NCBI GenBank assembly: GCA_963666575.2
Contig: CAXXYG010000018.1
Span: forward strand, 248,001-312,000
Reading direction: 5' to 3'
DNA: 64,000 nt
DNA from: JABMQB01 sp963666575
Lineage (GTDB): Bacteria > Bacteroidota > Bacteroidia > Bacteroidales > Prolixibacteraceae
Within the stretch, counting starts at the first letter, position 1. The number at the start of each line of letters is the position of its first letter. Under the pieces are notes generated by a model, which saw only the letters and a program-made list of their open reading frames with translations, made no database searches and was not told the origin of the DNA. A program made the translations under genes and the position numbers. Below, one piece after another: positions 17,194 to 24,875 of the stretch.

Positions 17194-18120
17194 TTATTTA
17201 TCAGAATTAAAAACTTCCTTTTTCATGTCATCAATAATGTCAGTACTTACCCAAAAAACATCTTCCAATATATTGGTAAAATCACGTGTAAAAAATAAAT
17301 ATTTGCCATCGGGTGAAACGGTAGAAAAACGTTCCAATTGATCGGTATTAATTGTTTTACCCATGTTTACCGGATCAGTCCAGGTTCCTTCATCATTGCG
17401 AAAACTTATAAACAAATCACCCTGATCAGATTCAGGAAGGCCACGGGTTGAGCAAAATATCAGGTAACTTTCGTCTCGTGAAATATAGGGCATCCAGTTA
17501 CGAACGTCGCTTGGACCATTGATATTTAAAGGAAGTAATTCTGGTTTTAAATATTTTCCATTGATAAACTCTGCCCTGTAAATGCCTAAATTAATCCATC
17601 CCCCTTCAGCGTAACCCATAAAATAGATAGTTCCTTCTTCTGTAAATGTTGGAAAGTAGGCATACTTTATTTCAGGATAGCGTGAAACAAGATCAAGATT
17701 AACAGGCTGGCTCCAGCCTGTATCACATTTTTCAACATAACACGGATCATAACCTTCATTTTCCGATCCCATATAAAGTCGTTTGCCGTCATGCGAAAAA
17801 ACACAACCTTTGTAAGGTGTAGGTTCGGGATTTGTCCAGCGGTTTCCTATCCGCTGCATTGTTTTTCCAAAACTTAACCAGTTTTTATTAGCTGGGCTTG
17901 GTGGCCGGTTCGATAACCAAAAAACTTCGTTACCGTCAGGTGAAAAAGCCGGCACAGCATGTTCCTGATCGTCGGAGGAAATAATTCCAGGGGCAAAAAG
18001 TTCAGGAATATTGCCTGGTGGTTTTTGCCCTAAATAATCACCTTTAAAATCGGTAAATTTTTGCCCAAAAGAAAATCCGGCAATCAGTATTAATATAGTA
18101 ATCAGTAATTTTGTTTTCAT
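17194..18120 (-). CDS. PD40 beta-propeller protein, exported
   Basis: 308 aa. Signal peptide (KLLITILILIAGFSFGQ). The local family motif LGQKPPGNIPELFAPGIIS occurs at about residues 30-48, followed by PD40 blades AVPAFSPDGNEVFWLSNRP, GCVFSHDGKRLYMGSE, YFPTFTEEGTIYFMG, YISRDESYLIFCSTRG and STVSPDGKYLFFTRD. Similar secreted TolB-like proteins are abundant in Bacteroidota and Planctomycetes, function mostly unknown. It is the second gene of the operon, 65 bp after PQQ paralogue 3 and 19 bp before the methyltransferase. Confidence 0.83.
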   Translation of the reverse strand: MKTKLLITILILIAGFSFGQKFTDFKGDYLGQKPPGNIPELFAPGIISSDDQEHAVPAFSPDGNEVFWLSNRPPSPANKNWLSFGKTMQRIGNRWTNPEPTPYKGCVFSHDGKRLYMGSENEGYDPCYVEKCDTGWSQPVNLDLVSRYPEIKYAYFPTFTEEGTIYFMGYAEGGWINLGIYRAEFINGKYLKPELLPLNINGPSDVRNWMPYISRDESYLIFCSTRGLPESDQGDLFISFRNDEGTWTDPVNMGKTINTDQLERFSTVSPDGKYLFFTRDFTNILEDVFWVSTDIIDDMKKEVFNSDK

Positions 18121-18185
18121 TGCTTCACATTTGTATGTTTTATGCTTTATTATGAGGCACAGTAGCCTACTTGTTACTAATGCAA

Positions 18186-19445
18186 TTATTGCTGTTTAAT
18201 ACCGTATGCCATTAAAACTTTTCCATGCCTGACAAACAAAATTCCATTGGCGATTGACATGTGTGCCAAATGTGCTCCTTCACCCAAGGGCACTTTAAAA
18301 GAACCTACTATTTCAATGTTATTTTCTGTGGGTTTCAGAAGGCTTACACGCCCTCTGTTTTCTTCGTAACTGTATATCATTCCATCGGCTGCTAACAGGT
18401 TTGCCCCTCTGATTCCTTTATTAAAAGCGAGTTGCTTGCCTGTTTCCCAATCCAAACAAAATATTCCTGAGCCTGTATCATATGTTCCGTATATCCGGTT
18501 ACCCAGTTTTACTGCCCCGCCAAAAACTTTTACTTTTAAGCTATCGTTCCATTTAAAATTAAAACTGCTCATGTTTTCGCTAATATCTAACATCTTCCCT
18601 CCATCTCTAAAACCAGAGAAATAAACCTGTTTGTTTCCAGGAAGAGGGACATAAGTGGAAGTTCCCCTTTTTTTCCAAACAATTTTGCCGGTATTTAAAT
18701 CAACAGCCAAATAATATTTTTTGGTAGTGGTAACAATCAGTTTTTTATCCTTCCGCTGAATCAGAACAGGTGATACATAAGTGCCCGTATCGGCAATACT
18801 TTCCGACTCCCAAACCGTTTCCCCGGTCGAACTATTTAATGCAATTACTGAAGTGTTTTTTGCGCAGGGAGTAAGAATAACCATATCATCGGCAACCAGG
18901 GGCGATTCACAAAACACATTGCCAGAACTGCCAAAAGCACCTTCAAACTTTTCGGGAAGGTTTATTGTCCAGTCCACAATGCCTGTATTGGAATTTAAAC
19001 AAGTTATTTCGCCTGCAGCGGTAAAGGCGTAAATTCTATTTTTGTAGAAAGTTGGTGTAGCTGGTTGATCTGTGCAACCAGAACTTTCAAAACGCGCTTT
19101 TCCATACGGCATTTGCCAAATCAATTTTCCATCAAGATCAAATGCAGTAATAATTTCAGAAGAATCTTTTGTTCCGGGAACATATATAAGCTTGTCCTGT
19201 ACAATGGCAGAACCATACCCGGAGCCAATAGTATCGGACGACCAGAGTAATTTGGGCCCTTCGGCATGCCATGTTTTTAAAAGATTGGTTTCGGGACTGA
19301 GTCCATCACGATTTGGGCCACGCCACTGCGGCCATTCATTATTTGTTTCTAATCCGTTGTTTCTGCATGAAATCAATTGTATAAAAACACAATAAAAAAT
19401 AATAATCCAAAAAAATTTAAATGAGTTTGATTTAATTGTATTCAT
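18186..19445 (-). CDS. PQQ-like beta-propeller lipoprotein (paralogue 3)
   Basis: 419 aa. Lipoprotein signal peptide with lipobox LISC. Mature start WPQWRGPNRDGLSPETNLLKTW, then PQQ-like blades GKLIWQMPYG, GIVDWTINLP, GETVWESESI and GKIVWKKRGT. Nearly the same C-terminal segment as paralogue 2 (NKGIRGANLLAADGMIYSYE). First gene of the five-gene operon. Its upstream region shares AAAACTAC, ACGACGA and TTATTCC blocks with that of paralogue 1, and both start codons are followed closely upstream by CATAGCTTTG-type sequence, so promoter and gene were duplicated together. Confidence 0.86.
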   Translation of the reverse strand: MNTIKSNSFKFFWIIIFYCVFIQLISCRNNGLETNNEWPQWRGPNRDGLSPETNLLKTWHAEGPKLLWSSDTIGSGYGSAIVQDKLIYVPGTKDSSEIITAFDLDGKLIWQMPYGKARFESSGCTDQPATPTFYKNRIYAFTAAGEITCLNSNTGIVDWTINLPEKFEGAFGSSGNVFCESPLVADDMVILTPCAKNTSVIALNSSTGETVWESESIADTGTYVSPVLIQRKDKKLIVTTTKKYYLAVDLNTGKIVWKKRGTSTYVPLPGNKQVYFSGFRDGGKMLDISENMSSFNFKWNDSLKVKVFGGAVKLGNRIYGTYDTGSGIFCLDWETGKQLAFNKGIRGANLLAADGMIYSYEENRGRVSLLKPTENNIEIVGSFKVPLGEGAHLAHMSIANGILFVRHGKVLMAYGIKQQ

Positions 19446-19475
19446 AGCTTTGTTTTATTACTCTTTTCGTAAACC

Positions 19476-19540
19476 AAAACTACTGAACTGAAAATTTCTG
19501 AAACGACGAATTATTCCAAAGATGAGTAGAAATAACTCAT
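19476..19540 (-). promoter_or_regulatory. Conserved upstream element of PQQ paralogue 3
   Basis: Plus-strand ACGACGA (19503-19509) and TTATTCC (19511-19517), plus AAAACTAC nearer the gene, matching the region upstream of paralogue 1 at almost the same distance from the start codon. Confidence 0.35.
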
Positions 19541-19634
19541 TTACTCTAAAGACAGCACATCCTTTTTACTTTTTTACAAATCCATAAAATTAAGCAGCAA
19601 ACAGTATGTCAATGAAGGAATCGTTTATAATATT

Positions 19635-19925
19635 TTAAGCAACACCACCTATCGGATTTATCTTTATTTGACCTCCAATAGCTTTTAATACTTTCATAAT
19701 TGTCTCAAATTGAGGCTTTGCTCCATCAGATAAAGCTTTATATAAACTTGGCCTACTTAGTCCAGTTTCTTCCGCAATTTTAGTCATTCCAATTGCTTTT
19801 GCAATATGTCCAATTGCAGTAATAACGTCAGAATTATCTCCTTCTTCCAAAACAGCGTTGAGATATTCTGTAATCATTTCCTTACTATCTAAATAATCTG
19901 CTATGTCAAATTTTGAAGCTTCCAT
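19635..19925 (-). CDS. Antitoxin, HigA-like addiction-module protein
   Basis: 96 aa. Seen: an N-terminal FDIADYLDSKEMITEYLNAVLEEGD typical of the probable addiction module antidote family (HI1420-like), then a Cro/Xre helix-turn-helix MTKIAEETGLSRPSLYKALS with conserved GLSRxxLYKAL, and a KAIGGQIKI tail. It neutralises the toxin encoded 4 bp upstream and represses the pair. Toxin-first order is normal for this family. Confident. Confidence 0.9.
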   Translation of the reverse strand: MEASKFDIADYLDSKEMITEYLNAVLEEGDNSDVITAIGHIAKAIGMTKIAEETGLSRPSLYKALSDGAKPQFETIMKVLKAIGGQIKINPIGGVA

Positions 19926-19929
19926 ATCT

Positions 19930-20229
19930 CTACTTTTTTAATTTTTTTAGAATTTCTTTTGCCTTTTCAATGTCTTTTTGTTGAGTTGATTTGTCTCCGC
20001 CAATAAGTAGAATAATTATTTTTCCGTCTTTTTCTTTAAAATAAACTCTGTATCCTTTAGCATAACTTATTTTCAGTTCTCGAATTCCTTCTCCTACAGA
20101 CTTACAATCTCCAAAGTGTTCATCGCTTTCAAGCTTTTGAATCCGGAATAGTATTTTTGCTTTGGCTCTTAAATCTTTCAGTTTTTTAAGCCATTTGTCA
20201 AACTCAACTGTTTTCTCAATAAAGTACAT
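19930..20229 (-). CDS. Toxin, RelE/ParE (HigB-like, HI1419 type)
   Basis: 99 aa. Seen: FDKWLKKLKDLRAKAKILFRIQKLESDEHFGDCKSVGEGIRELKI, then YAKGYRVYFKEKDGKIIILLIGGDKSTQQKDIEKAKEILKKLK. The G.GI.ElRi and GYRVYF blocks and the terminal GGDKstQ..DI..A are diagnostic for Gp49/HI1419-type toxins. Likely a ribosome-dependent mRNA interferase. First gene of the pair, with the antitoxin 4 bp downstream. It lies beside an intron remnant, in accessory DNA. Confidence 0.9.
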   Translation of the reverse strand: MYFIEKTVEFDKWLKKLKDLRAKAKILFRIQKLESDEHFGDCKSVGEGIRELKISYAKGYRVYFKEKDGKIIILLIGGDKSTQQKDIEKAKEILKKLKK

Positions 20230-20334
20230 TTACTAATGTGTATTCATTCGGATACAAATTTAGATAATCTTTTCGAATCATCAAAGGCTTTGTTTGGTAA
20301 TTCGCAGCGTCATTTTAAATGCACCACAGCGGTT

Positions 20335-20720
20335 TATGGTCGAGTAGGCAAAGAGAATTTCACCCTAAGCCTCTTACAGAACCGTGCTTGATAGTCTCCC
20401 ATCACACAGCCTGCCCCATATTTTTGCGGGGGTTCTTCTAATTTAATCTACAAATATAAGCTCATCCTCTTTCAAGTTGGCCAAATGCAAATCATACTAG
20501 CTAACCCCTTCGCTCCACTATCATTACAAGAGCTTCATCACTACTACGAGTTAGTCCCTGCCTACCGGCAGGCATCTCAATTACAGCATGCAATGGATTT
20601 TATTACCGACCATTGCTTCTCGGCACACTAAGTGGAGTGCGGGATTAAAAGTTGGAAACTTTCCCCCGAAGCATCGGGGCTGCACGGAGCCAATTCGTTT
20701 ATTCAATATTTCAAATTTTC
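20335..20720 (-). mobile_element. Group II intron 3' remnant (domain V/VI-like) and flanking debris
   Basis: On the minus strand, 20412-20379 is a 34-nt hairpin with the sequence order of intron domain V (GTGTGATGGGAGACTATC then GCACGGTTC), followed by GAGGCTTAGGG..GAAATTCTC and CCTACTCGAC as in intron 3' ends. The basal catalytic triad position reads GGC rather than AGC, so it is probably inactive. No reverse transcriptase frame remains upstream; 20440-20720 has only GC-rich inverted repeats, including CCCGA/TCGGG at about 20675. Recognised by memory of intron consensus, not by a covariance search. Confidence 0.5.
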
Positions 20721-20745
20721 CGTCAATCGTCAAAGACAAATTGGC

Positions 20746-20761
20746 GTTGTTGCAACAACGA
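20746..20761. repeat. 16-bp perfect palindrome
   Basis: CGTTGTTGCAACAACG lies 58 bp beyond the 3' end of the 607-aa gene. Could be part of a transcription terminator or mobile-element end; no T run. Confidence 0.4.
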
Positions 20762-20818
20762 GCCGCAGCTCGAAAAACCGCTGAAACCCGGATTACATTT
20801 ACATTTTAACACCAGTTT

Positions 20819-22642
20819 TTATTTTTTATCAAATACAAAGTCATATTTTGCAAGCCTGAGAATTGCCACAAAAAGCAAATTCATTTCTTCGATTGTGTAA
20901 TCATTATAATTTAGGAAGGAATGAGCAACCTTATTCCTAAGATTGTAGCCTCCCTTTTCAACTAGTAGATATTTAAAGAAAAATAAATCACTAGGAATAA
21001 GTAATTCTTTAAGTTTAGGTTCTCTTAAAAGTGCATTTATATCTTTTTCTCGGGATATTTCCTCTCCATGTTCGTCTTTGGTTATAAAAAAAGTTGTGAT
21101 TTTGTTTAGTTCACAAAGGTCTCTAAATAACCCTTCAAATTTCAATGTTAAACTATCAGTACATAAAACTAAATCAGGATAGATATTTCTTTGAATTAGA
21201 TTTATTTTTATTTGGTTAAAATATTCATTAATTGAAGGTAATAGAGTATTAAGCCAGTTATATTCAAATCTTTCTCCAAAAGCATATTTAGTCAGATTCT
21301 TACCAAACCAAGATTTTTCTTTTAAGTAGATTATTAAATCAACAAGAGTGAAAGAATTATTTTTTATGATTTCCTTAATTAACTCCTGAATAATAAAGTT
21401 TTTTAAAAGCTTAAAATCGTAATCATAAGTCTTTAAGAATTTGTAATATTTAATTTCTTCATTTGTCTTGAACGATTGTGATACATTCCCGTTTCTGTCA
21501 AATAGGCTGGCAGGAACAATATCGAAAAAGCTTGTTTTCTGTATTTTGACTTCCTCCTCAATCTTTTCTATTTGCGGAATGATTTCTACAGAATTAATTA
21601 AATATTGAATAATCTCGTTAGGCTGTAAAGCAATTAATTTGCTTGCTAGTTCTTTGCTGTATTTAATTACAGTCTCCATATTAATCTCAGTAGAGATATT
21701 AGAAAATCCATTACTTTTCTTCTTCATTTCAGTAATTGCTTTTTCTATCTCAACTATCTTATTGTCTTCCTTAATTTCTTTATAGATTAATAATGACTTT
21801 TGATAATATTCATATGAAATTAAATCATTGCTGTTTTTTTCATTTGCAAGTTGTTCGTATGTCTCGGCTAATTGCTTTTTATTTGATTTGCAATCTTCTT
21901 GTCTTTTTTTCTTTATGTTTATCAATAGTTTAAGTGAGTCTAAGGTTTCATAAGAGTCTTTGCCTTTTAAACTCAAGTCACATAATTGTTCCAGTTTGAT
22001 AATGTTTGCTTCAAAATCTGCCGCTTTAAAAGTCTTTTTTTTGTCAATCATGAAACTTGACAGATTTCTTAAAATGAAACATGATTCTTGAACGTTTAAA
22101 TCTAGTTGTTTTATAATTCCTATAATCCAGTTTTTTACATCAGTTATTCGTTGATTTGATTCTGTCGCAACAATAAACAGGTTTTTAATCGTTTTTACTG
22201 TTTCAAACCAACTTTGAAATTTTTCTTTTTCGTTTACTTGTAGAATCTCAAAATAGCTATCAATTGAAGATGTTGCAAAAATGCGGTTCTTTTTAGGAGA
22301 AAGCCAGAGTAAATGATTATAATGAGCTTTAATCTGATTTGATTTTGTTTCTTCGCTTCTGGATATTAAGTATATGAGTCCATCATCTCCTATATCATTA
22401 AAGTTTGGATATTCATAAATATTTCCTGATTTATCAGGACTTGAAAACATTGGTATTATTTCAGCATCTGCAATGTCAAAGTTGAAAAAATCTATCTCCC
22501 ATTTGCATTTTTGAATAAGCAGATTATCATCTAGGAGTCCCGAATTAATTACTTTTTCAAATTGCTTAGAAATGTTGGAAATGTAATTTGAATAGTATCC
22601 TTTCTGGTCTATAGAATTAATTATTTTCTGGTATTCATTCAT
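20819..22642 (-). CDS. Large protein with C-terminal RX4H (HEPN/DUF4209-like) motif
   Basis: 607 aa, no signal peptide or membrane helix; rich in Lys, Asn and Ile. The middle (about 250-330) is charged and helical, with TPR-like spacing (YEQLANEKNSNDLISYEYYQ). The C-terminal 180 residues read as a helical domain with FEGLFRDLCELNKI and, at R569-H574, NLRNKVAHSF. RX4H is the catalytic motif of HEPN ribonucleases, and DUF4209 proteins end in a similar NLRN..AHG block. Such proteins often belong to defence or toxin systems. It stands beside a toxin-antitoxin pair and mobile-element remnants. Family membership is tentative and no activity can be asserted. Confidence 0.55.
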   Translation of the reverse strand: MNEYQKIINSIDQKGYYSNYISNISKQFEKVINSGLLDDNLLIQKCKWEIDFFNFDIADAEIIPMFSSPDKSGNIYEYPNFNDIGDDGLIYLISRSEETKSNQIKAHYNHLLWLSPKKNRIFATSSIDSYFEILQVNEKEKFQSWFETVKTIKNLFIVATESNQRITDVKNWIIGIIKQLDLNVQESCFILRNLSSFMIDKKKTFKAADFEANIIKLEQLCDLSLKGKDSYETLDSLKLLINIKKKRQEDCKSNKKQLAETYEQLANEKNSNDLISYEYYQKSLLIYKEIKEDNKIVEIEKAITEMKKKSNGFSNISTEINMETVIKYSKELASKLIALQPNEIIQYLINSVEIIPQIEKIEEEVKIQKTSFFDIVPASLFDRNGNVSQSFKTNEEIKYYKFLKTYDYDFKLLKNFIIQELIKEIIKNNSFTLVDLIIYLKEKSWFGKNLTKYAFGERFEYNWLNTLLPSINEYFNQIKINLIQRNIYPDLVLCTDSLTLKFEGLFRDLCELNKITTFFITKDEHGEEISREKDINALLREPKLKELLIPSDLFFFKYLLVEKGGYNLRNKVAHSFLNYNDYTIEEMNLLFVAILRLAKYDFVFDKK

Positions 22643-23055
22643 GCTATTTTAGGTTTGTTACGGAGCGCCATTTAAATTGGTGTTAACATATTTAACGGCA
22701 TTTTTGTGCCATTTATATCTCTTATATCGTTTATAAAAAGTGTCATTTATATCCATATACAACAACTTTTCAACTCCTTTTAGAGGGTGCTTATATTTTG
22801 GTTAAATTAACTACAACTTGTTTGTTGTTTTAAAAATCCGGGGGTGCAGTTCCTTCACATTTTATCCTTTGCTTGTGCGCTGCCGGGTTTTGGTTGTTTA
22901 AAGTTATGGATAATAAATAGAAGGTGCAAATAGAAAATGAGTACTGAGTAGTGAGTAAAAAGTAGAAAGGAAAAAGTGTTCAGTTGGCAGTCGTAGCATG
23001 CAGGATTGTAAGGCATATCAGTCATTCGTCATTCGTTTTTGGTCATTCAATGAGC
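22643..23055. other. Intergenic region, no gene seen
   Basis: About 410 bp. It contains the promoter region of the 607-aa gene and, from 22930 to 23050, a string of related words (GAGTACTGAGTAGTGAGTA; CAGTCATTCGTCATTCG; GGTCATTCAATG) like those in other gaps of this window. No protein-like frame. Confidence 0.5.
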
Positions 23056-23285
23056 CATGGAGGTACGTCCAAAACCCAACAGCGGAAAAAGGAAGGCGTG
23101 GACGTACGTCCAAAGCTAAAAAAAACGTTTTGACGGCCTTTGGAGGTACATCCAAAGCTCCACCAAACAAAAAAGGGAGGCGTGGACGTACGTCCAAAGC
23201 TAAAAAAAACATTTTGACGACCTTTAGAGGTACGTCCAAAGCTCCACCAAACAAAAAAGGAAGGCATGGAGGTTCGTAAAAAGCA
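23056..23285. repeat. 84-bp tandem repeat array (about 2.7 copies)
   Basis: Units begin at 23091, 23175 and 23259 (the last truncated), with a partial unit before. Each unit carries the palindrome GGACGTACGTCC and a CCAAAG/CTTTGG inverted repeat. Because 84 is divisible by three, long frames on both strands cross the array, but their low-complexity products are not credible proteins. Confidence 0.85.
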
Positions 23286-23298
23286 AAAAAAATAGTTG

Positions 23299-23457
23299 GT
23301 GCCCATTATTAACAATAAACTGGTGACTTACCTGCGTGCCATGATTATGGTTGATGAACCTACCTATGGTGATTTTGCCCGTACCATTGCACAGATGATT
23401 GAAGACAATAACGAAGTGGTTAAAAAACGCCGTAAAAAACCGGAAATGGCTGAATAG
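23299..23457 (+). pseudogene. Small gene fragment, C-terminal end of an unknown protein
   Basis: A 52-residue frame from a GTG at 23299 to the stop at 23457. It has protein-like composition: a central LRAMIMVDEPTYGDFARTIA and a basic tail VVKKRRKKPEMAE. The upstream part is replaced by the tandem repeat, so this is probably the 3' remainder of a larger gene. I do not recognise the family. An independent small protein is possible, but there is no clear ribosome-binding site. Confidence 0.35.
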
Positions 23458-23522
23458 CTATAAGCCGATAGCTTCGAGCCTCTAGCACAAAAAAAACGGC
23501 ATAATACAGCACTATCTTATAA

Positions 23523-23593
23523 ACTGTGTAAATGAAAATACCGGGGGTTGCAACCCCCGGTATTTTTTTGTTTAATTTTAAAATTTACACAGT
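23523..23593. repeat. Nested inverted repeats at the left end of the IS256 remnant
   Basis: ACTGTGTAAAT (23523-23533) and its complement (23583-23593) flank a perfect 26-bp palindrome at 23538-23563 (ATACCGGGGG... on one arm), followed by seven T. The palindrome plus T run looks like a terminator that shields the transposase from outside transcription. Confidence 0.75.
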
Positions 23594-23594
23594 A

Positions 23595-24062
23595 ATGGAA
23601 AAAGAAGATTTATTTAATGATGATTTCCTCAAACAGTTCAAAACTGGAGATGAACTCAATGCATTTTTGAAGCAACTTCAAAAACGGGGTATCGAAAAGA
23701 TGCTCGAAGGGGAACTAGATGGGCACCTGGGATATGCAAAAAACCAAAAGTCCGGCAATACCAATGCCCGTAATGGCTATTCTGAAAAGAAAGTGCGTAC
23801 TACCTTTGGCGAATCCGGCATTCAGGTGCCAAGAGACCGTGACGCTTCATTTAACCCAATGATTGTTCCTAAACGGAGGAACATGGTTGACGGGATTGAA
23901 AATGTAATTGTATCGCTTTATGCCAAGGGCATGAGCAATAGCGATATTGAAGCACAGATCCGTGAGGTTTATGGTTTTGACGTTTCTACATCCACTATAT
24001 CCCGTATTACGGGCGATTACAGATGACATTGTTGCCTGGCAGAACCGCCCACTTGAACCTGT
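23595..24062 (+). pseudogene. IS256-family transposase, frameshifted and truncated
   Basis: Reading from the ATG at 23595 gives the N-terminal part of an IS256 transposase: GIEKMLEGELDGHLGY, RNGYSEKKVRTTFGE, QVPRDRDASFNP, then MSNSDIEAQIREVYGFDVSTSTISRIT. After ISRIT the frame breaks at GGG (about 24009-24011) and the next frame resumes with ITDDIVAWQNRPLEPV before ending abruptly at 24062. The full family protein is about 400 aa; the catalytic half with two of the DDE residues is absent. The 28-bp repeat copy C starts at 24063, so it abuts the truncation point. No function possible in cis. Confidence 0.88.
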
Positions 24063-24090
24063 CCTTCCCTGAATAGAGTTGACCGGTTCT
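24063..24090. repeat. 28-bp dispersed intergenic repeat, copy C
   Basis: 27 of 28 bases equal to copy A (4987-5014). Starts exactly where IS256 homology ends and lies 20 bp beyond the 3' end of the esterase gene. Confidence 0.7.
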
Positions 24091-24110
24091 TTTATCAGTC
24101 AATCAGTCAA

Positions 24111-24875
24111 TCATTCAAAAATAAATTTTAATCCATGGTATAAACTCTGAAACGGCACGTGGTCTTCCTTCTCATATATCAGGTATGTGCTTTTTAAACC
24201 CTTTTTATTTTTAAGAATCTCATACAGTTTATAACTGTTTTTATGAATTTGCTGATCGGGGTCATACGTATCGGACAATCCATTGGTCATTACCAGTATT
24301 TTATCAGCCACCTTTGGGGGTTTTATTTCTTTAGCCAGATTGTAGTAAAACTCTTCGCCACCCGGAAAACCTGCGCTGGCAGCTATAAAGGCATCAAATG
24401 GACTTTGTCCGCTTAAAAATGAATAAAGTGTAAAAGCGCTGCTCACCGATTGCCCGCATAAAATATTGTAGTTAGTGGTTCTGTAATTTTTATCGATAAA
24501 CGGTATTAATTCTTTCCCTAAAAAATTCTGAAAATTATCAGGCCCTTCTTTTGACCTAAGGGGCCACATATCTCTCATCCTGTCGGTATTTTTAATCAAT
24601 ACAACAATCATTTCGGGAGTTATTTCTTCGTGATAAACCAAACGATGGACAGTACCAACCGTTTCGAGCAAAAGACTGTAATACCCGTCAAGCCTATACA
24701 ACACGGGGTATTCTTTATCTGATGTTTCATAATCTTCAGGTAAAGAAATTAAAAAAGCCCTGGTTTCATTAAGTATTTCTGATTGAATCGAATCGCGAAA
24801 CCCAACAGTTAATTCCTGCCCGTTTAGGTTCGTAGAAATGAATATTGAAAAAGTAATAATTAATAAAGTCCTCAT
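24111..24875 (-). CDS. Exported alpha/beta-hydrolase (esterase D / Fes-like)
   Basis: 254 aa. Signal peptide (LLIITFSIFISTNLNGQ). Seen: LPEDYETSDKEYPVLYRLDGY, the start of esterase-D-type hydrolases; IDKNYRTTNYNILCGQSVSSAFTLY, where the Ser of GQSVS takes the place of the nucleophile elbow GxSxGG; and HVPFQSLYHGLKF with the likely catalytic His. The elbow lacks the usual GG after Ser, an odd detail. The family includes siderophore and feruloyl esterases. It is translated with an ATGA overlap from the upstream MBL-PD40 gene, so it belongs to that operon. Substrate unknown. Confidence 0.82.
   Translation of the reverse strand: MRTLLIITFSIFISTNLNGQELTVGFRDSIQSEILNETRAFLISLPEDYETSDKEYPVLYRLDGYYSLLLETVGTVHRLVYHEEITPEMIVVLIKNTDRMRDMWPLRSKEGPDNFQNFLGKELIPFIDKNYRTTNYNILCGQSVSSAFTLYSFLSGQSPFDAFIAASAGFPGGEEFYYNLAKEIKPPKVADKILVMTNGLSDTYDPDQQIHKNSYKLYEILKNKKGLKSTYLIYEKEDHVPFQSLYHGLKFIFE

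Noticed and set aside
20588..20900. Two overlapping plus-strand frames in the intron scar region
   Set aside because: No protein-like features; overlap the end of the 607-aa gene and GC-rich repeats.
23056..23285. Possible CRISPR array
   Set aside because: Units are contiguous near-identical 84-bp repeats without variable spacers, and no cas genes are near.
22998..23315. Long open frames on both strands over the tandem repeat
   Set aside because: They exist because the 84-bp unit is a multiple of three and lacks stops; products are low-complexity and have no ribosome-binding site.
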